From positions 682,001 through 746,000 of the forward strand of contig JAOTON010000043.1 in assembly GCA_034440635.1 (NCBI GenBank): DNA of 64,000 bases, written 5' to 3'. This DNA is from Lepas anatifera (Eukaryota > Arthropoda > Thecostraca > Lepadidae). This document shows, piece after piece, positions 46,365 through 58,144 of this stretch (position 1 is the first letter of the stretch; every line of letters begins with the position of its first letter). Under the pieces are notes generated by a model. It saw nothing but the letters and a program-made list of their open reading frames with translations, was not told the DNA's origin and did no database searches. A program made the translations under genes and the position numbers.

Positions 46365-46567
46365 CAGAACCGAAGACTAAATGTTTATTTATTGCATTTT
46401 GTATAAACTTTATCATCGTGTGTTCTCACAAATTCATAAACGGGAAGTGCCATCAGCAGCAGTTTGACGCACGGCCCATTGGTGAAGGAATCCCTCCACG
46501 CCCGTGTGACGTCACTCGGGCGTGGAGGAATCCCTCTTGAACGTACCTTTAAGTAAAGGTATCTTGG
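46365..46567 (-). repeat. Palindromic repeat C, copy 2 (inverse orientation, uninterrupted)
   Basis: The reverse complement aligns with 33305-33327 plus 42483-42645: AAGATACCTTTACTTAAAGG, TTCAAGAGGGATTCC, the CRE-centred palindrome, GGGCCGTG, AATTTGTGAGAA and CAATAAATAA. It contains neither element D nor the hAT-like element, so it serves as the empty-site reference for the nest. The palindrome at 46493-46528 has 12-bp arms CCTCCACGCCCG/CGGGCGTGGAGG around GTGACGTCAC with one mismatch. It holds a segment (GTTTGACGCACGG... side) longer by about 20 bp than copy 1. Confidence 0.78.
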
Positions 46568-47396
46568 CGCCAGACAACCCCTTTACCTATCATAAATATT
46601 GAAAACTTTACCAAGTTCGGAAGTGTTTTGCTAGCCCCCAAACTGCAGTAGGCACTTTTTAGGGCAAGATCTGCAAACTTTGGTCTTCTCATCTTAAACA
46701 ACCACCCTTAAATTGTCGCGTTTAGAGCGATTTCAATTTGCCCACGAAAAATGTTCGAAAAAGCAGAGAAAGGATTTCCTTCATGTACCAGAAGCTTTTT
46801 TGAGCATTCACAAAGGGAAAAATCAGTTGACTTTATGTCACTGATGCCACATTGGAGGACTAGTGCACTTACTGGCGCAAATCACTCAACAATACCGCAA
46901 AGTGTTGCAGTGGCGATTTGTTTTCAGTAAATAAGTGACGTATGAATAAAAGTTACCTTAGGGATATGAATCAAGGCTTAAAACAAAATAAACTTAAAGT
47001 TGTATATGAAATATGATTGCTCAACAGAGATGACGCGGAATTCATCAAACCTTTCGTATATTGAACACCGAAATATTACATAGCAATGGCGCATTCTCCC
47101 CTGTAAACGTACTTGCTTGTTGCATCTCTTGACTTGTGACATGTCAGCTGTGCTTAGTGCGTCAACAACGGGCATAACGCACGTCCCAGCAGGGCACATC
47201 AGTAAATGATTCCCGGGTTGCAGGAGACGAATGCTGCCATTTAGATGGCAGCAATGGATACAACTGGGAATACAGCTGATCCAGACGGGATTCAGCCTCT
47301 GGCGGCGACCCAGTGCTCTGCACCATCTCTTCTGAACCCTGTCCAGTGTTGGTGACGCCGGCCAGCACCCGACTCCGGACTGGGTCGGGCGCCTCT
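46568..47396. other. Anonymous region, no supported feature
   Basis: AT-rich to about 46980, then moderate GC. The minus-strand ORF at 46978-47535 is extended mainly by the neighbouring CT tract and is not supported. Confidence 0.5.
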
Positions 47397-47990
47397 CTCC
47401 CTCCCTCCTCTCTCTCTCTCTCTCTCTCTCCTCCCCACCGCCTCTCTCCCTCCTCCTCCTCACCGCCTCTCTCTCTCTCCTACTCCCCGCCGCCTCTTTC
47501 CTCTCCTCCCCGCCTCTCTCCCTCCTCCTCCTCACCGCCTCTCTCCCCCTCCTCCTCTCTCTCTCTCCTACTCCCTGCCACCTCTTTCCTCTCCTCCCCG
47601 CCGCCTCTCCCCTCCTCCTCGCTGCCTCTCTCCCTTCTTTCCCACCGTCCCTCTCCCCTCCTCCCCACCGCCTCTATCCTCTCCTCTCTCCCATCCTCCC
47701 CATCCCCTCTCTTCCTCACCACCTCCCTCCCCACCTCCCCATCACCTCTCTCTCCCCACCTGCCCACCGGCTCTCTCCCCTCCGCCCCCCATCACCTCTC
47801 TCCCCTCCTCCCCCCGTCACCTCTCTCCCCTCCTCTCCCCATCACATCTCTCTCTTCCTCCCCCGTCACCTCTCTCCCCTCCTCCCCCCGTCACATCTCT
47901 CTCTTCCTCCCCCCGTCACCTCTCTCCCCTCCTCCCCCGTCACATCTCTCTCTTCCTCCCCCGTCACCTATCTCCCTTCATCCCACCCCC
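47397..47990 (-). repeat. Polypyrimidine/CT-rich low-complexity tract with 25-30-bp higher-order units
   Basis: About 590 bp in which the plus strand is almost entirely C and T. It begins as CT microsatellite and passes into repeats such as CGTCACCTCTCTCCCCTCCT around 47800-47960. Long Ser/Pro/Leu ORFs on the plus strand and Gly/Glu/Arg ORFs on the minus strand are compositional artefacts. Confidence 0.93.
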
Positions 47991-48325
47991 CCAGCCGCGC
48001 AGGCGATACAGCCGCGCGGCGGCTCTGCCGCTGGCCGGAAGATGCCGCCAATGTAGTGTCACAGGCGGCGCTATCATAACCTCTGGATCCACTCAGCAAA
48101 AAATAGAAATACATCATTAAATTCCGCATTCGATTTACAGGGGCTGTTCCGATTAACCAGCACGTGGAGCCCGTATTTACATGTCAAAAAGGTGGGAGTT
48201 ATCTATTGGTTCTCTGACAACGTTTACATCATGGTGTGCCAAGCAGGCAACCGGCACTACAAAATTAGTTATAATTTCCATCATCAATCGGCGCCAGGAT
48301 CGGACAGGGGTTCCGAGAAGAATGC
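47991..48325. other. Anonymous region, no supported feature
   Basis: Nothing recognisable apart from a GC-rich CCGCGCGGCGGC patch near 48010. Confidence 0.5.
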
Positions 48326-48526
48326 ACTGTTCACGAGTGTTGGGTATGTGACACTTCACGAGTGTTGGGTCTGTGACACTGTTCACGAGCGTTGGGTCTG
48401 TGACACTGTTCACGAGTGTTGGGTCTGTGACACTGTTCACGAGTGTTGGGTCTGTGTAGCATGCACAATTCAACAGTGTTAGGCCTGTGTAGCATGCACT
48501 GTTCACAAGTGTTGGGTCTTGTTACA
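48326..48526 (+). repeat. 27-bp minisatellite
   Basis: Tandem copies of a unit around TTCACGAGTGTTGGGTCTGT + GACACTG, four close to consensus and three diverged at the right, where GTAGCATGCAC replaces GACACTG. It is followed by a two-unit GTTACAACAGTCTT duplication. Confidence 0.93.
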
Positions 48527-48682
48527 ACAGTCTTGTTACAACAGTCTGGGGGACATCATATTTCACCAGCGTGTGCAAATTCAAGAGTCGTGGTTCCAAC
48601 AGAGTCCCCTGACCCCTTCACGGTTCCATCCCCGGTGGGTCTGGCCGATGCACCGCGCCGGCGCCGCCGATGCAGTGTACAC

Positions 48683-48822
48683 TGGCGGATCCAGGGGGGC
48701 TGGCAAAAGCGCATTTTCCCTCCAACCCTACCACTTATTTTATCAAATAGCACAGTTTTTCACAAATTTTGAATCGACCCCACCCCCTCTCCCCCAGAAC
48801 ATCCGTTTTAGATCCGCCACTG
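48683..48822. mobile_element. GGCGGATCC-TIR short element (family G), short variant
   Basis: TGGCGGATCCAGGGGG at the left and AGATCCGCCACTG at the right form inverted ends around about 115 bp with an AT-rich centre and C-rich right side. Flanking GCAGTG occurs on both sides (about 48672 and 48823) and may be part of a TSD. Confidence 0.65.
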
Positions 48823-51035
48823 GCAGTGCATTTTCCATCAAGTTTCTACCGGGGTACAAAACATGAAAAGGGCACTGTTGGGAACCAAAGGGACACATAT
48901 CGAAATTCGAAATGGCAGTATTAGTTTCTTTAGCGGGCAAGTTGTTTCCCTACCGACACAACAAACCAACTGGAAGGTCATAGGGGTCCTCAGCGAAGGG
49001 TGCAAAAGTATTTTCCGAAGGAGCAGCAGGTCTGCAGCTTTCCCAGAAGAAGAGCGTTTGTATTATTTACCAACAGCCCACTGGACAAAGGTCGGAAAGA
49101 CTGGCAAACAATGACAGGTGCCCGTGACCCTTCTCAGTCTCCATTGTGTATTAAAAATGTCCTGAAGCGATGGAAGATTTGGTTCGACATTTTTTATCGC
49201 CGGAAACTTTACATTCAAAGAGATCAAGCGAGTGATCATATCTTCCGACTCTAATCACGGCACCCGCTATACATTGTCGCTCTCCGTTCGCCAAACCAGT
49301 ACACTTTTCTTTGCTTCATCCGCAATCTAAGCATTCACAAGTTCAAAAACTCAATCCTGAATATCTACACCTCGGTTCGAATGACAAACTTGGTCGGCGC
49401 TCGTGCGCACCAAGCTCCAGCATCCAGGTATGCGTAAGTTCGAACCCAACAACGGGCAGCTTTAGTACCCATCCTCAGGCGCTGACCTGGCCCTATCCTG
49501 TGTGCCATTCCTCTAGACAAATGACCTCGACAACTGGTGAGCCCTTCAGCTTGGCTGCTCAACTATTACGTAACTCATTGTATGCCCTCTGGCTGCTAGA
49601 GCCAGTGTAATAAACAACCATAGAAAATAGAAAACGACATTCCTACCCGTGCTACAGAAAGCCAACAACCGAAAACCAATATCATTTCTCATGTGCGCGA
49701 AAAGACAATAGAAATAACTTAACAAACATATAACCGTAGAAAAAAACAGATGGTATCATCACAGAACGTTCGACGGAGGTAAAGCTTTCGGGACCATTGT
49801 CCGGATGGGAGTTGCCTTATTTGGTGGGCGGGGCTGGAGGTAAGCAGGTGGGTCAGCCATCACCAGGCTGCGCGCGCCTAGTGTGGGCAGGCTCCACCGC
49901 ATGGGAAGAGGCCCAACAAAAACAATGTCACGCAGGGGGATGGCCAGACGATAGCTTCCAAACCGAGAACAGTGGGAGGAAATTTGACATGTCATGGAAG
50001 ACCTTGACGATTTAATCTCAAATAGGTGGGTGACCGGAGAGAATCCTACAAGCTTAACATGGTGGGGACGGACCTTCGTGATGACCGCTAAAACTAGAAG
50101 TCAATAGCCCACACATCAAATCATGTTAACGTGGTCAAGAGCCGAACCCCAAACAAACACTCAGCTTTTACTGAATTGTTTTGCTCTGTATTATATATTT
50201 AGAAAAGTTTAAATCCGAAAGGCGTTCTCAGGTATATGCATTTTGGAAGCTTGAAGGCTCGGAAACATCAGCTCCTTGGCACCACAACTTTGTAAATGGC
50301 CGAAGAAGCAAACTCATTCTCGTGTTTGCTTCAATCATCTCTCGTTACGATCATTAAATAGAATTTCCAAAAACGCGTGCGTGCGCGCGGGAGCACGTAC
50401 GGTTTGTGTGTGTGTGGGGGAGGGGGCATAAAGTAAGGGGGAGTGGATAATTTGCGCATCGGTGAATGTTCGACAAGTAAGAGCTGCGGGAAATCTGAAA
50501 TGCGAAGATGAGGCCAACGATCTCCCTCGTATACTGGAGATCAGTGGCGGCTCTGCGTCGGTCGTTTGAAGGGAAGCAACAAGGCCAGAATCGTAAAGAC
50601 AGTGTCTTTTGCACAGAATCGGGCAGCGTTGGGGTTTGTCGTGGAGCAAGTGTCCTCCCCGGGATCCATCAGTCCGGAGTTAGACCAAGTTCTGATCATG
50701 GTCTAACTCCCCACTTGCTCTGACCCACTGAATAAAATCCGTCGCGACGACCTTGCCATTACGCAGTCCTCACAAACCCCAGACGGTCACACGTCACCAG
50801 CAATGGCGCTGGGGCTCCCGCTCTCCGAGACGAACACATGCTAACACAGGTAGACAGCTGCTCCAACTTCTCTCGCACCAGAAGGAGGAGGAAGAAGGTT
50901 CCAAAGACGGAGAGCTGAATCACCTCAGAAAGAAAACTATGCAGTTCCGGGACAGCAATGAGGAGGCACTGTCCATTTCAAAGTACACCCCCACTAACTT
51001 TGGAATCGTCTCAGATAGCCACGTTGTCAAGCATG
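48823..51035. other. Anonymous region with a nested inverted repeat near 50644-50720
   Basis: No supportable gene. ORFs (48863-49254, 49311-49610, 50753-51169) lack recognisable domains. A short (GT)n run lies near 50404. Confidence 0.45.
50644..50720. repeat. Nested inverted repeat (77-bp foldback)
   Basis: Outer arms GAGCAAGTG (50644-50652) and CACTTGCTC (50712-50720) enclose inner arms GGAGTTAGACCA (50676-50687) and TGGTCTAACTCC (50699-50710) with an 11-nt loop. All arms are perfect. It may be a very small TIR element or a structured RNA/DNA site. Confidence 0.85.
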
Positions 51036-51438
51036 CCGGCAAACCCGGTACTCAATATATCATTTGTCTTAAAACTCAAAATTTCCGTCGAGAAAAGCTA
51101 AAAACCTACATGAAATGTGCCCCACATGTATCCCAGCCAGGCGGCCACAGTTGTCAGCTGTTGGTGTGACGACAGCGCTGACGTCATGGTGAGTAATCAG
51201 TTCATCAGCCAATTGAAGCCCTTGAAGCCTATTAGATATGGTAGTAGTTTCCAGATCATGACGCCATCCACAGGCAAGGTTTATTTTTTCACCCTAGAGG
51301 AGCATTTAAAAAAATCAAAATATTAAACTCATTATACATTTTTCACAGAAATCATGAACATTTTCATGATTTTCGGCTAAAAATACCCCTAATTACGCTA
51401 AATTCCTGGATTCGACCAAGGTGCCACATTCCCTGTAA
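51036..51438 (+). mobile_element. Family A element, copy 2 (left-truncated)
   Basis: It aligns with 194-567 from ACCCGGTACTCAATATATC to the right end GACCAAGGTGCCACATTCCC TGTAA. The left inverted terminus seen in the 58976 copy is absent. It contains TGACGTCA at 51179-51186. Confidence 0.8.
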
Positions 51439-52639
51439 GGTATACATGTTGTTCGCCTTCTCAGGGGCTTGTTCCGTGTTTCCTGGAAACATCCGCAGAG
51501 ACATCAGAGGTGACGTCTGCTTGCTATATAGCCCTAGTACCTGAGGCGCCCTGAAACCAGAACGACGGGGCTCATGTCTACCACCGGATTTCATTGGGAG
51601 TCTTGCCCAGTTCAGACGTCGACCACGGTAACAGCAACCGCCATCTACCGGTGATTTTCTAGCCCGTCGTTAATCGTCACACAAACCATATGGTCTACGT
51701 CACACAAACTATAATTGAAGTGGTAACGGGAGAGCCACATAATGAGGTCCCCTCCTTATTCCGACAATACCTGTCTAAGCCTCGTGTGTGCACAGCTTGA
51801 AGAGAGCGGCCTCACACTCCCCAGAGAACTCCCAGCTCTGGGACATGAGCCAGTCGCTGGCGCATAGTCATGGCTGCACAGCAGAGCCATAGTCATAGGA
51901 TAGCTAAACAGCCGTAGAAAGCGAGTTCATCATGAACAATGACACAGCGATGGGGGTAGATCCAAGTGATTCGGGATGGCTTAGGGGAGATTAGGGATCC
52001 CGTCCGAGAGCGTTGGGGTAATCTGGAAAAATGCCAGCTTCTGACGGGAGAATTGGGGTAGCCAGGTAATCATATTACAGGATTACTCTCGTGAATAGTT
52101 GGGACAAGTACATAACAGGATAATCTGGTAGAGACTTAAAGCAGCCTCGGCGATACTCGAGGCACCCTCGAATAGCGTGGATTCACCCTTTGATTAATAG
52201 CTGTCTCAGGAGCAGCTGGGATAAGCTAAGAACTAACCGGACCGGACAGCGCCGGTTAGAAATCGGACCGGACTTCTGCCTGGCTCACTGCATCCTATTG
52301 CAGAACTGAAAAGGGGCTTGTTAGATATTTTAGAAGGATTAACTGTGAGCGTGTTAATGTTTTCAATTCACTCACAACTGTCTTTGTGCGTGATTTTAGA
52401 AAAGAACATGTTAGTATGAGTGCATTCTGTCATTCTTAACTTTAATTTAATTAATCTTTGCTCATTTTCATTTGCTCGCAAATGTTTGTGTGATTTCAGA
52501 AAACACCATGTAAGCATGAGCGTATTCTGTCATTCTTGGCTTTCACTTCACTCATTTACAAAAAAATGAAGTGAATGTGTGAAAAACCACACTTTAACAT
52601 GCATCATATTCGAGTAAATCTGTCGAATCCGTTGTTGAC
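51439..52639. other. Anonymous region, no supported feature
   Basis: No ORF of note. Two similar segments near 52370-52440 and 52480-52540 share TTTGTGTGATTT(C/T)AGAAAA, CATGT(A/T)AG(C/T)ATGAG and TTCTGTCATTCTT. They form an old direct duplication of about 110 bp. Confidence 0.45.
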
Positions 52640-53086
52640 GGGGTTGGGATAATCTCAGGCAGGGTGGGGTGCTCTGCAGCAGGGGTTGGGAAAATCTCGG
52701 GCAGGGGTTAGGATAATCTCGGTCAGGGGTTGGGCGTCTCTGCGGCAGGGGTTGGGGATCTCTGCGACAGGGATTGGGATAATATCTGCGGCAGGAGTTG
52801 GGTGCTCTGCGGCAGGAGTGGGGTGCTCTGCGACAGGGGTTGGGATAATCTCGGGCAGAGGTTGGGATAATATCGGGCAGGGGTGGGGTGCTCTGCGACA
52901 GGGGTTGGGATAATATCTGCGGCAGGAGTTGGGTGCTCTGCGGCAGGGGTTGGGGTAATCTCGGGAAGAGGTTGGGATAATCTCGGGCAGGAGTTGGGGA
53001 TCTCTGCGGCAGGGGTTGGGGTAATCTCGGGCAGAGGTTGAGATAATCTCGGGCAGGGGTTGGGGATCTCTGCGGCAGGGGCTGGG
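52640..53086 (-). repeat. 21-bp minisatellite
   Basis: About 21 tandem units built on GGCAGGGGTTGGGATAATCTC, alternating with variants ending GGTGCTCTGC or GGATCTCTGC. Most units are 21 or 22 bp, and the minus strand remains open through the array. Confidence 0.93.
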
Positions 53087-53371
53087 GCTCTGGCGGTTAC
53101 CTGTTCCGCTGCGGCGACAGGCGTCCCGGTGCTGGTTACCCGCGATACGAAGCAGACTCTCCAGCTGCCGGCGGCACTGCGCCTCGTTCACCGCACTCTG
53201 CTCCCCCTGCCGGAACGCCTCCGAGACTTGCGTCCGCAGGTACTCGCCCAAGTCCCTGCCGACACCAAGCGGCGCGTCACAGCGCGTCTGTCTCTGACGG
53301 GTTTTGAACACGAGTCGGTTGGTTGACGTTTCGCAGTGTCCAGAATTGAAATCAAAAGTTGCACGAATCAT
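52655..53371 (-). CDS. Possible ORF with repeat-encoded tail (238 aa), unknown
   Basis: I do not recognise this protein. The first 90 or so residues (from ATG at 53371) are ordinary in composition, with an amphipathic-looking EYLRTQVSEAFRQGEQ ... QCRRQLESLLRIAGNQHRDA stretch. The remainder is translated minisatellite made of Pro/Arg/Cys-rich units such as IIPTPVAEHP and DYPNPCRR. An in-frame stop lies just upstream (TAG, A-A-A, ATG), and TTTAG before the ATG could instead be a splice acceptor. It could be a real exon that spawned or absorbed the minisatellite, or chance openness caused by 21-bp periodicity. No neighbours support either view. Confidence 0.2.
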   Translation of the reverse strand: MIRATFDFNSGHCETSTNRLVFKTRQRQTRCDAPLGVGRDLGEYLRTQVSEAFRQGEQSAVNEAQCRRQLESLLRIAGNQHRDACRRSGTGNRQSPSPCRRDPQPLPEIISTSARDYPNPCRRDPQLLPEIIPTSSRDYPNPCRRAPNSCRRYYPNPCRRAPHPCPILSQPLPEIIPTPVAEHPTPAAEHPTPAADIIPIPVAEIPNPCRRDAQPLTEIILTPARDFPNPCCRAPHPA

Positions 53372-54517
53372 TTTCTAAATATCCGACACGGTTTGGGGAG
53401 AGGTACTGACAGCCAAACTGCATCCTGATAATTTTTCCTCGTTTTTCCGTGTTCTCATCACATTTTTGGGTCTTGAGATGCATCTTTCGTTTTATTTTCA
53501 CTTTTCCATGTTTTCGCTTTGCCGTTTTCAGATTGTGTTATTAGGTAAGTGGACGTAAAGACAAAGACAACTGCCAAATCAACGTTTGTATCGTGGCATA
53601 CAGTCACATGAAGAACAGAAGCAGCCTGGCGGCGGTATGAGCCTGTCCATAGGCCACGGGCGGATTCAGGGGGCATGAGCGGGTGGGACAGGCATCCCCC
53701 GCATCCCGCCTTCCCGGGAAACATGCCTCGTGCACTATTGAAATGCCGCTTACCCCCCCCCTTCTCCACACAAGACCATACGAGGATCTATGACGTGCAG
53801 TGGGACGGGGCTGCACTTTGGGCACGGTGACACATTGCTTTGACCATTTATTTCTCCTGATGCAACATTTCAGTAGGCTGGAGAAATTCAGCATCGTGTG
53901 GGCGCCAGCGCTGGCGTCTGGGAGAAGGATGGGAAGCGACATTGCAAGGGCACCGGGGTGATTTCAGGGGGTGCCGGGAAACAGAAAGAGTGGGCTAAAC
54001 GCTCGAATCAGGTGTTCGCCTGCTCCTCCTTCATCCCCGGGATCTGCCTATGCCTAAGGAGAATATAAGTAGGGGTGGCCCGGTCCTACATGAACCTAGG
54101 GGCATGTGCCTATCCCGATCCAGAACTTTGCGCTGCCTGAAACTGTCCCTGCAGAGTAGAGTAGAAGAGAAGAATACATTTTTATTGACATCTAACTTTT
54201 TACCAAAAAATACAACAAAGCATAAACTGGATTGGCGCAAAAGCTGAAACTTAAAACGAAGGGTCTCTCCAAACATATTCAGTAGATAAATTCAAGCAAA
54301 ACTCAGTGATTAAAACAAACACAAGTTAACAATTGCAAAAGCCACGGTCACCTTTGGCCCACACTCCCTACCCATTCAAAGGTGCAGCGCCCTACAACCA
54401 CCAAAAGCCGTTTCCAATCTCCCGCTGAGCGGGATGGGAATGGGTAGTGTTGTTCAGAAATGGCGCGCCTTTGGTTGAAATAGCTCCCTCAACCCAGTCT
54501 GCCTGCCCCTGGCGCCC
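53087..54517. other. Anonymous region; possible family G fragment at about 53650
   Basis: GGGCGGATTCAGGGGGCATG at about 53659 resembles the left end of the GGCGGATCC elements, with a C-rich stretch to about 53762, but no matching right end is clear. ORFs on both strands carry no recognisable domain. Confidence 0.4.
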
Positions 54518-55161
54518 TTTACGGGGAATGCAGCGGCTTCATAATGTGATTTGACCTGATAAAGTCGCGTGAAAGAGTGTGCCGAGAAGCCACTTCATCA
54601 ATGTTTCATTTGTCCCAGAACTTGCCGTCCGCGGAGAAAAAAGGTAACAACTCACCTCCCATCGACCCCCTCCTTCCGTGGTAGTCACGTGATATGAAGC
54701 GACCTCAGGGAACGCGGCGTAATGCCCAAGCCCGCTGCGCGAGCATATATTTCTTACTTGAAACTCTTTCACACCTAAATGCTAAACGTGCCTGTGGAAC
54801 TTGTGACTACAAATACGTTGAACTTTCTTCAACGACTTGTTTGAAACGTGAAATACGTTTTAATACACCAATAAAGCAGCAGGTCACTTTCGTTCCTAAC
54901 AATCATCTATTTTGGCTAAAAACGCTTCGTTTGTAGTCATATTCCTTTGTGGCGGAAATCAGAGGTTTACCAGATTGCACGTCAATTTGACGTCAGGCTG
55001 GATGGGATACTTTTATATCTAACAAAGGAAAATTAAGGAAAGCAAAATATTAGGCTTATTGTCATTTTCAGCAGAAATAATACCACATCTATTATTTTTC
55101 ATGAATATTGCCCCTAAATTCAATAGTTTGAAATTGTACCGAGGTTTCAGATTCCCTTCAA
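54518..55161 (+). mobile_element. Family B element, copy 3 (both ends present, diverged)
   Basis: Left end TTTACGGGGAATGCAG then GGCTTCATAATGTGATTTGA; right end GTACCGAGGTTTCAGATTCC then CTTCAA, an inverted relative of the left. It shares TTTGTCCCAGAACTTGCCGT, GCGGAGAAAAAAGGT and TTTGAAACGTGAAATA with the 10661 copy. AAAATATTAGGCTTATTGTC on the right side matches family A. There is no transposase. Confidence 0.68.
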
Positions 55162-56083
55162 ACGATTATTTCCCCAGGAAATGGAAGAGTCGATGCACCC
55201 ACAATGTGATCACATCCCCACCAAACAGCAAATGCAATAGCTCACTTTCAAGCTATTCTCCAAACGTAATTTTCAGGTCTTCCTTATGTACAATCCCAAA
55301 ACCAAAATGGCGTGACTCTTTAACTAAGCGACCCGACACCGCCGTTACCACTCCAGTAACCACTGCAGCAAATACGCCGCACTCACAAACAGTGATAACA
55401 ACTATAAAAAGCGCAAATTAGTTCACGAATGTACCTAAAATTTATCATTTGTTTTCACTTTTCACGTAAGGGGCACGAATTTGCGTTTTCTTGTGACGAG
55501 TTTTCGTTTTTACGCAGTATGGCCAAACCTGAAGATTTAAATAGCGTGACCTTTTTCAGTGATGACAAATCGAACGCAGTAACAGAGTGAAAAGTGCGCG
55601 GTGTAGCCTGTACTTTACATAGGCAGATCTAGCCAAGGGGTGTTTATTTAGTTCATCGGTTCCCTATCAGACTCAAGCATAAGATAGTTGAGCAACAGTG
55701 GATAATATTCAAGTTCTACTAACATTTCAGTTGGGTTTAAACAGATGACCCGCCGCCTACATTACGCAATCCCAGGAGCGGGGCATGTGTCTGACGCCAT
55801 CTACAGATGCCAGACCTGATCCTGGGTGGTTATTTCTGGCCACGTGGCCGCTTCCCGTGGGAATTGGCCGGAATTGGCGGCAAGGGTCGCTATTAGCCAG
55901 TGCACGGGAAATAGCTCAGGGACCCGGCGCCCAGCGCACTAAATGATTCAACAATTTCGGTACATCACTAACACGTCCAATGATACCTCCCACGGCTGGC
56001 TAGCAAAATCGCTTATTAGCAAGGGCAAATTTAAAGGGACGATTTCCCAACAACGGGGTTAGTTGATGTAACATAATACAGTG
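55162..56083. other. Anonymous region, no supported feature
   Basis: AT-rich to about 55700, then mixed, without recognisable ORF or repeat. Confidence 0.5.
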
Positions 56084-56337
56084 GTTACAGTGAAGGATGA
56101 ATGTTACAGTGAAGGGTACAGTGAAGGGTGAGGGGTACAGTGAATGGTGAATGTTACAGTGAAGGATGAATGTTACAGTGAAGGATGAATGTTACAGTGA
56201 AGGGTGAATGTTACAGTGAAGGGTCAAGGGTAAAGTGAAGCGTGAAGGGTACAGTAAAGGGTGAATGTTACAGTGAAGGGTGAATGTTACAGTGAAGGGT
56301 GAAGGGTACAGTGAAGGGTAAAGGGTACAGTGCAGGG
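56084..56337 (+). repeat. Minisatellite of GTTACAGTGAAGG(A/G)TGAAT type
   Basis: Tandem units of about 17-20 bp combining TACAGTGAAGGGT with GAATGT or GAAGGG, around 14 copies. The ORF on the minus strand through the array is an artefact. Confidence 0.95.
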
Positions 56338-58144
56338 TCCGAAAGCGAGGCATGGCTAGAACTGGACGAATGACGCACGCAATTTCCAACCATTCCTCAA
56401 TACAACCACCCATTGTGCCGACAAAGAAGGCATATAATTTGAGGGCTGAGTTGAGTATAGCCTCCCTCACGGGGAGGAGTGGTATGCTCCAAAAGAAGGG
56501 AACATGGCAGGCTTCCTCTGCCCGCGATGACTGAATAGGCGGAGTGGGGACGACCGTCGGCGACTGGTACTGCACATTACTGCGTAAGTGGGGTCACGCG
56601 CGCCTGCTATCATGTCACTCGCAAGACCGGCTGATACGGGGCATTGAGCATGTCTGCTCATCCGATCAATAGCCGCCTCTCTGTCAGCAGTCTACCAGAA
56701 ACTCAGCAATCAGGTCCGTGTACTGTCAAAGGTCGGTGCAGACACTAGGCGGCGCCTCCGCACACCGACACGGTACTATTGTTAGGAGATCCTCGCGCGG
56801 TAATTAGCCCCAGCGTGTGGCCCGATGCAGAACATCGGTACAGTATGTACCTGCTGAACCGGAGGTATCTCTCTGTCGGCATCAACACCGGTGTCTCGCC
56901 TTCTTCCAGAGGCCCTGAACCTGACTGCTGCCCCGGCGACGCAGAAGCACCGCAAGTGCAGGGGGAACGGGAGGCGGGTCCTCCTCGACACTCGGAGTAA
57001 TCCCAACGCCCGGGGCTTCGCCAGTAACCAGCTGGCAGGGTGGCTGAACGGAAAAGGCGATCATTACCTCAGCCTTTAGTGACCAGCACAGCGCACGAAC
57101 GTGATTTCTGAACAGATCTGTTTATGGGTAAGGCAGAACTGCAACCTATGCTTAAGGATGCCAGGACCCAGACTGGAGTCTTTAAGACCAATGTCGGACA
57201 TGTCCCCAATCAGGCACGAAATCGATGCTATTACCGAATTTAAGACTCAGTCCTCAATATATTCTTAATTAAGTTCAGTGAACTTGTATCTTATATTAAT
57301 TGCCAGCATGTATTCATGAGTGCCAACATTTCCACATGCCAAAATTATTTACTTTATCCCCGTAGGTACAATATACGGATGCAGGATTTTGGCGCCAAAT
57401 AACGTGATGTGGGCGCGAATATAATTACATCCTCAAGATAAGGAGAGGTGGGAAATGCTATTTCAGGGACGCGCCGTGTTCGATCGGGGTAAAGCATGTG
57501 CCCTCCTCCATGCCCCCTGGACCCACATATGGCCGGTAACCAAAGTTGATCTGACTAACCAGAAAACAGGTCAAGGTCATTCACGGTCAGCTTATGCTGT
57601 GAAGTGTATAACTGGGATACTCACGCAAATACCGGTAGATCAAAATCAGACAAGACCAGGCAGGGCTTCCTGCTGACATTCCCTGTCAGCAGGCACCCGG
57701 GACCGGCCACGTGGACCTGTAGTTACACCCATCGTCCCTGCCAGCTCATCATTAACTCATAGCAAGGACTTGCTCAGTGCGACGTCTAGCGGATAAGTTT
57801 GTCCAATATGTTATGAGATTGTATAGTAATATATAATAAACTACGCTAAACAACATTCTGACATTGAGTGAACACATTCCCCTGGCTTAACATTTCATTC
57901 GCGCCAAAACCCGCCGTTCAGGAGGAAACAGGCCGCCAGCCGGCGCCGGCTCTCCGCCTCGCTCAGCCAACAGCGTCGCAACTGCGTGTCCCTGTTGCAC
58001 CCTGGAGCAGGCCAATGGGCTTGGGACAGGACTGCACTCTGCAAACACCGAGTTCCCAGAGAATGGTGCAGGTTTGAGTTTTGAGTCTAGACAAATAACG
58101 TTCTGGGGGCTCCCGGGATCCGGTTATAAAGGTGTCGCATTCAT
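56338..58144. other. Anonymous region, no supported feature
   Basis: Overlapping opposite-strand ORFs at 56779-57079 have no domain. CCTGCTGACATTCCCTGTCAGCAGG at about 57669-57693 is an imperfect hairpin (CTGCTGACA...TGTCAGCAG). Confidence 0.45.

Noticed and set aside
47313..48056. 247-codon plus-strand ORF
   Set aside because: It is a Ser/Pro/Leu-rich translation of the CT-rich tract, with no non-repetitive domain.
52640..53086. CRISPR-like array
   Set aside because: Units abut without unique spacers, period is 21-22 bp, and the context is eukaryotic.
56192..56575. 127-codon minus-strand ORF
   Set aside because: Mostly translated minisatellite (TLHCNIHP-type units); composition follows the repeat.
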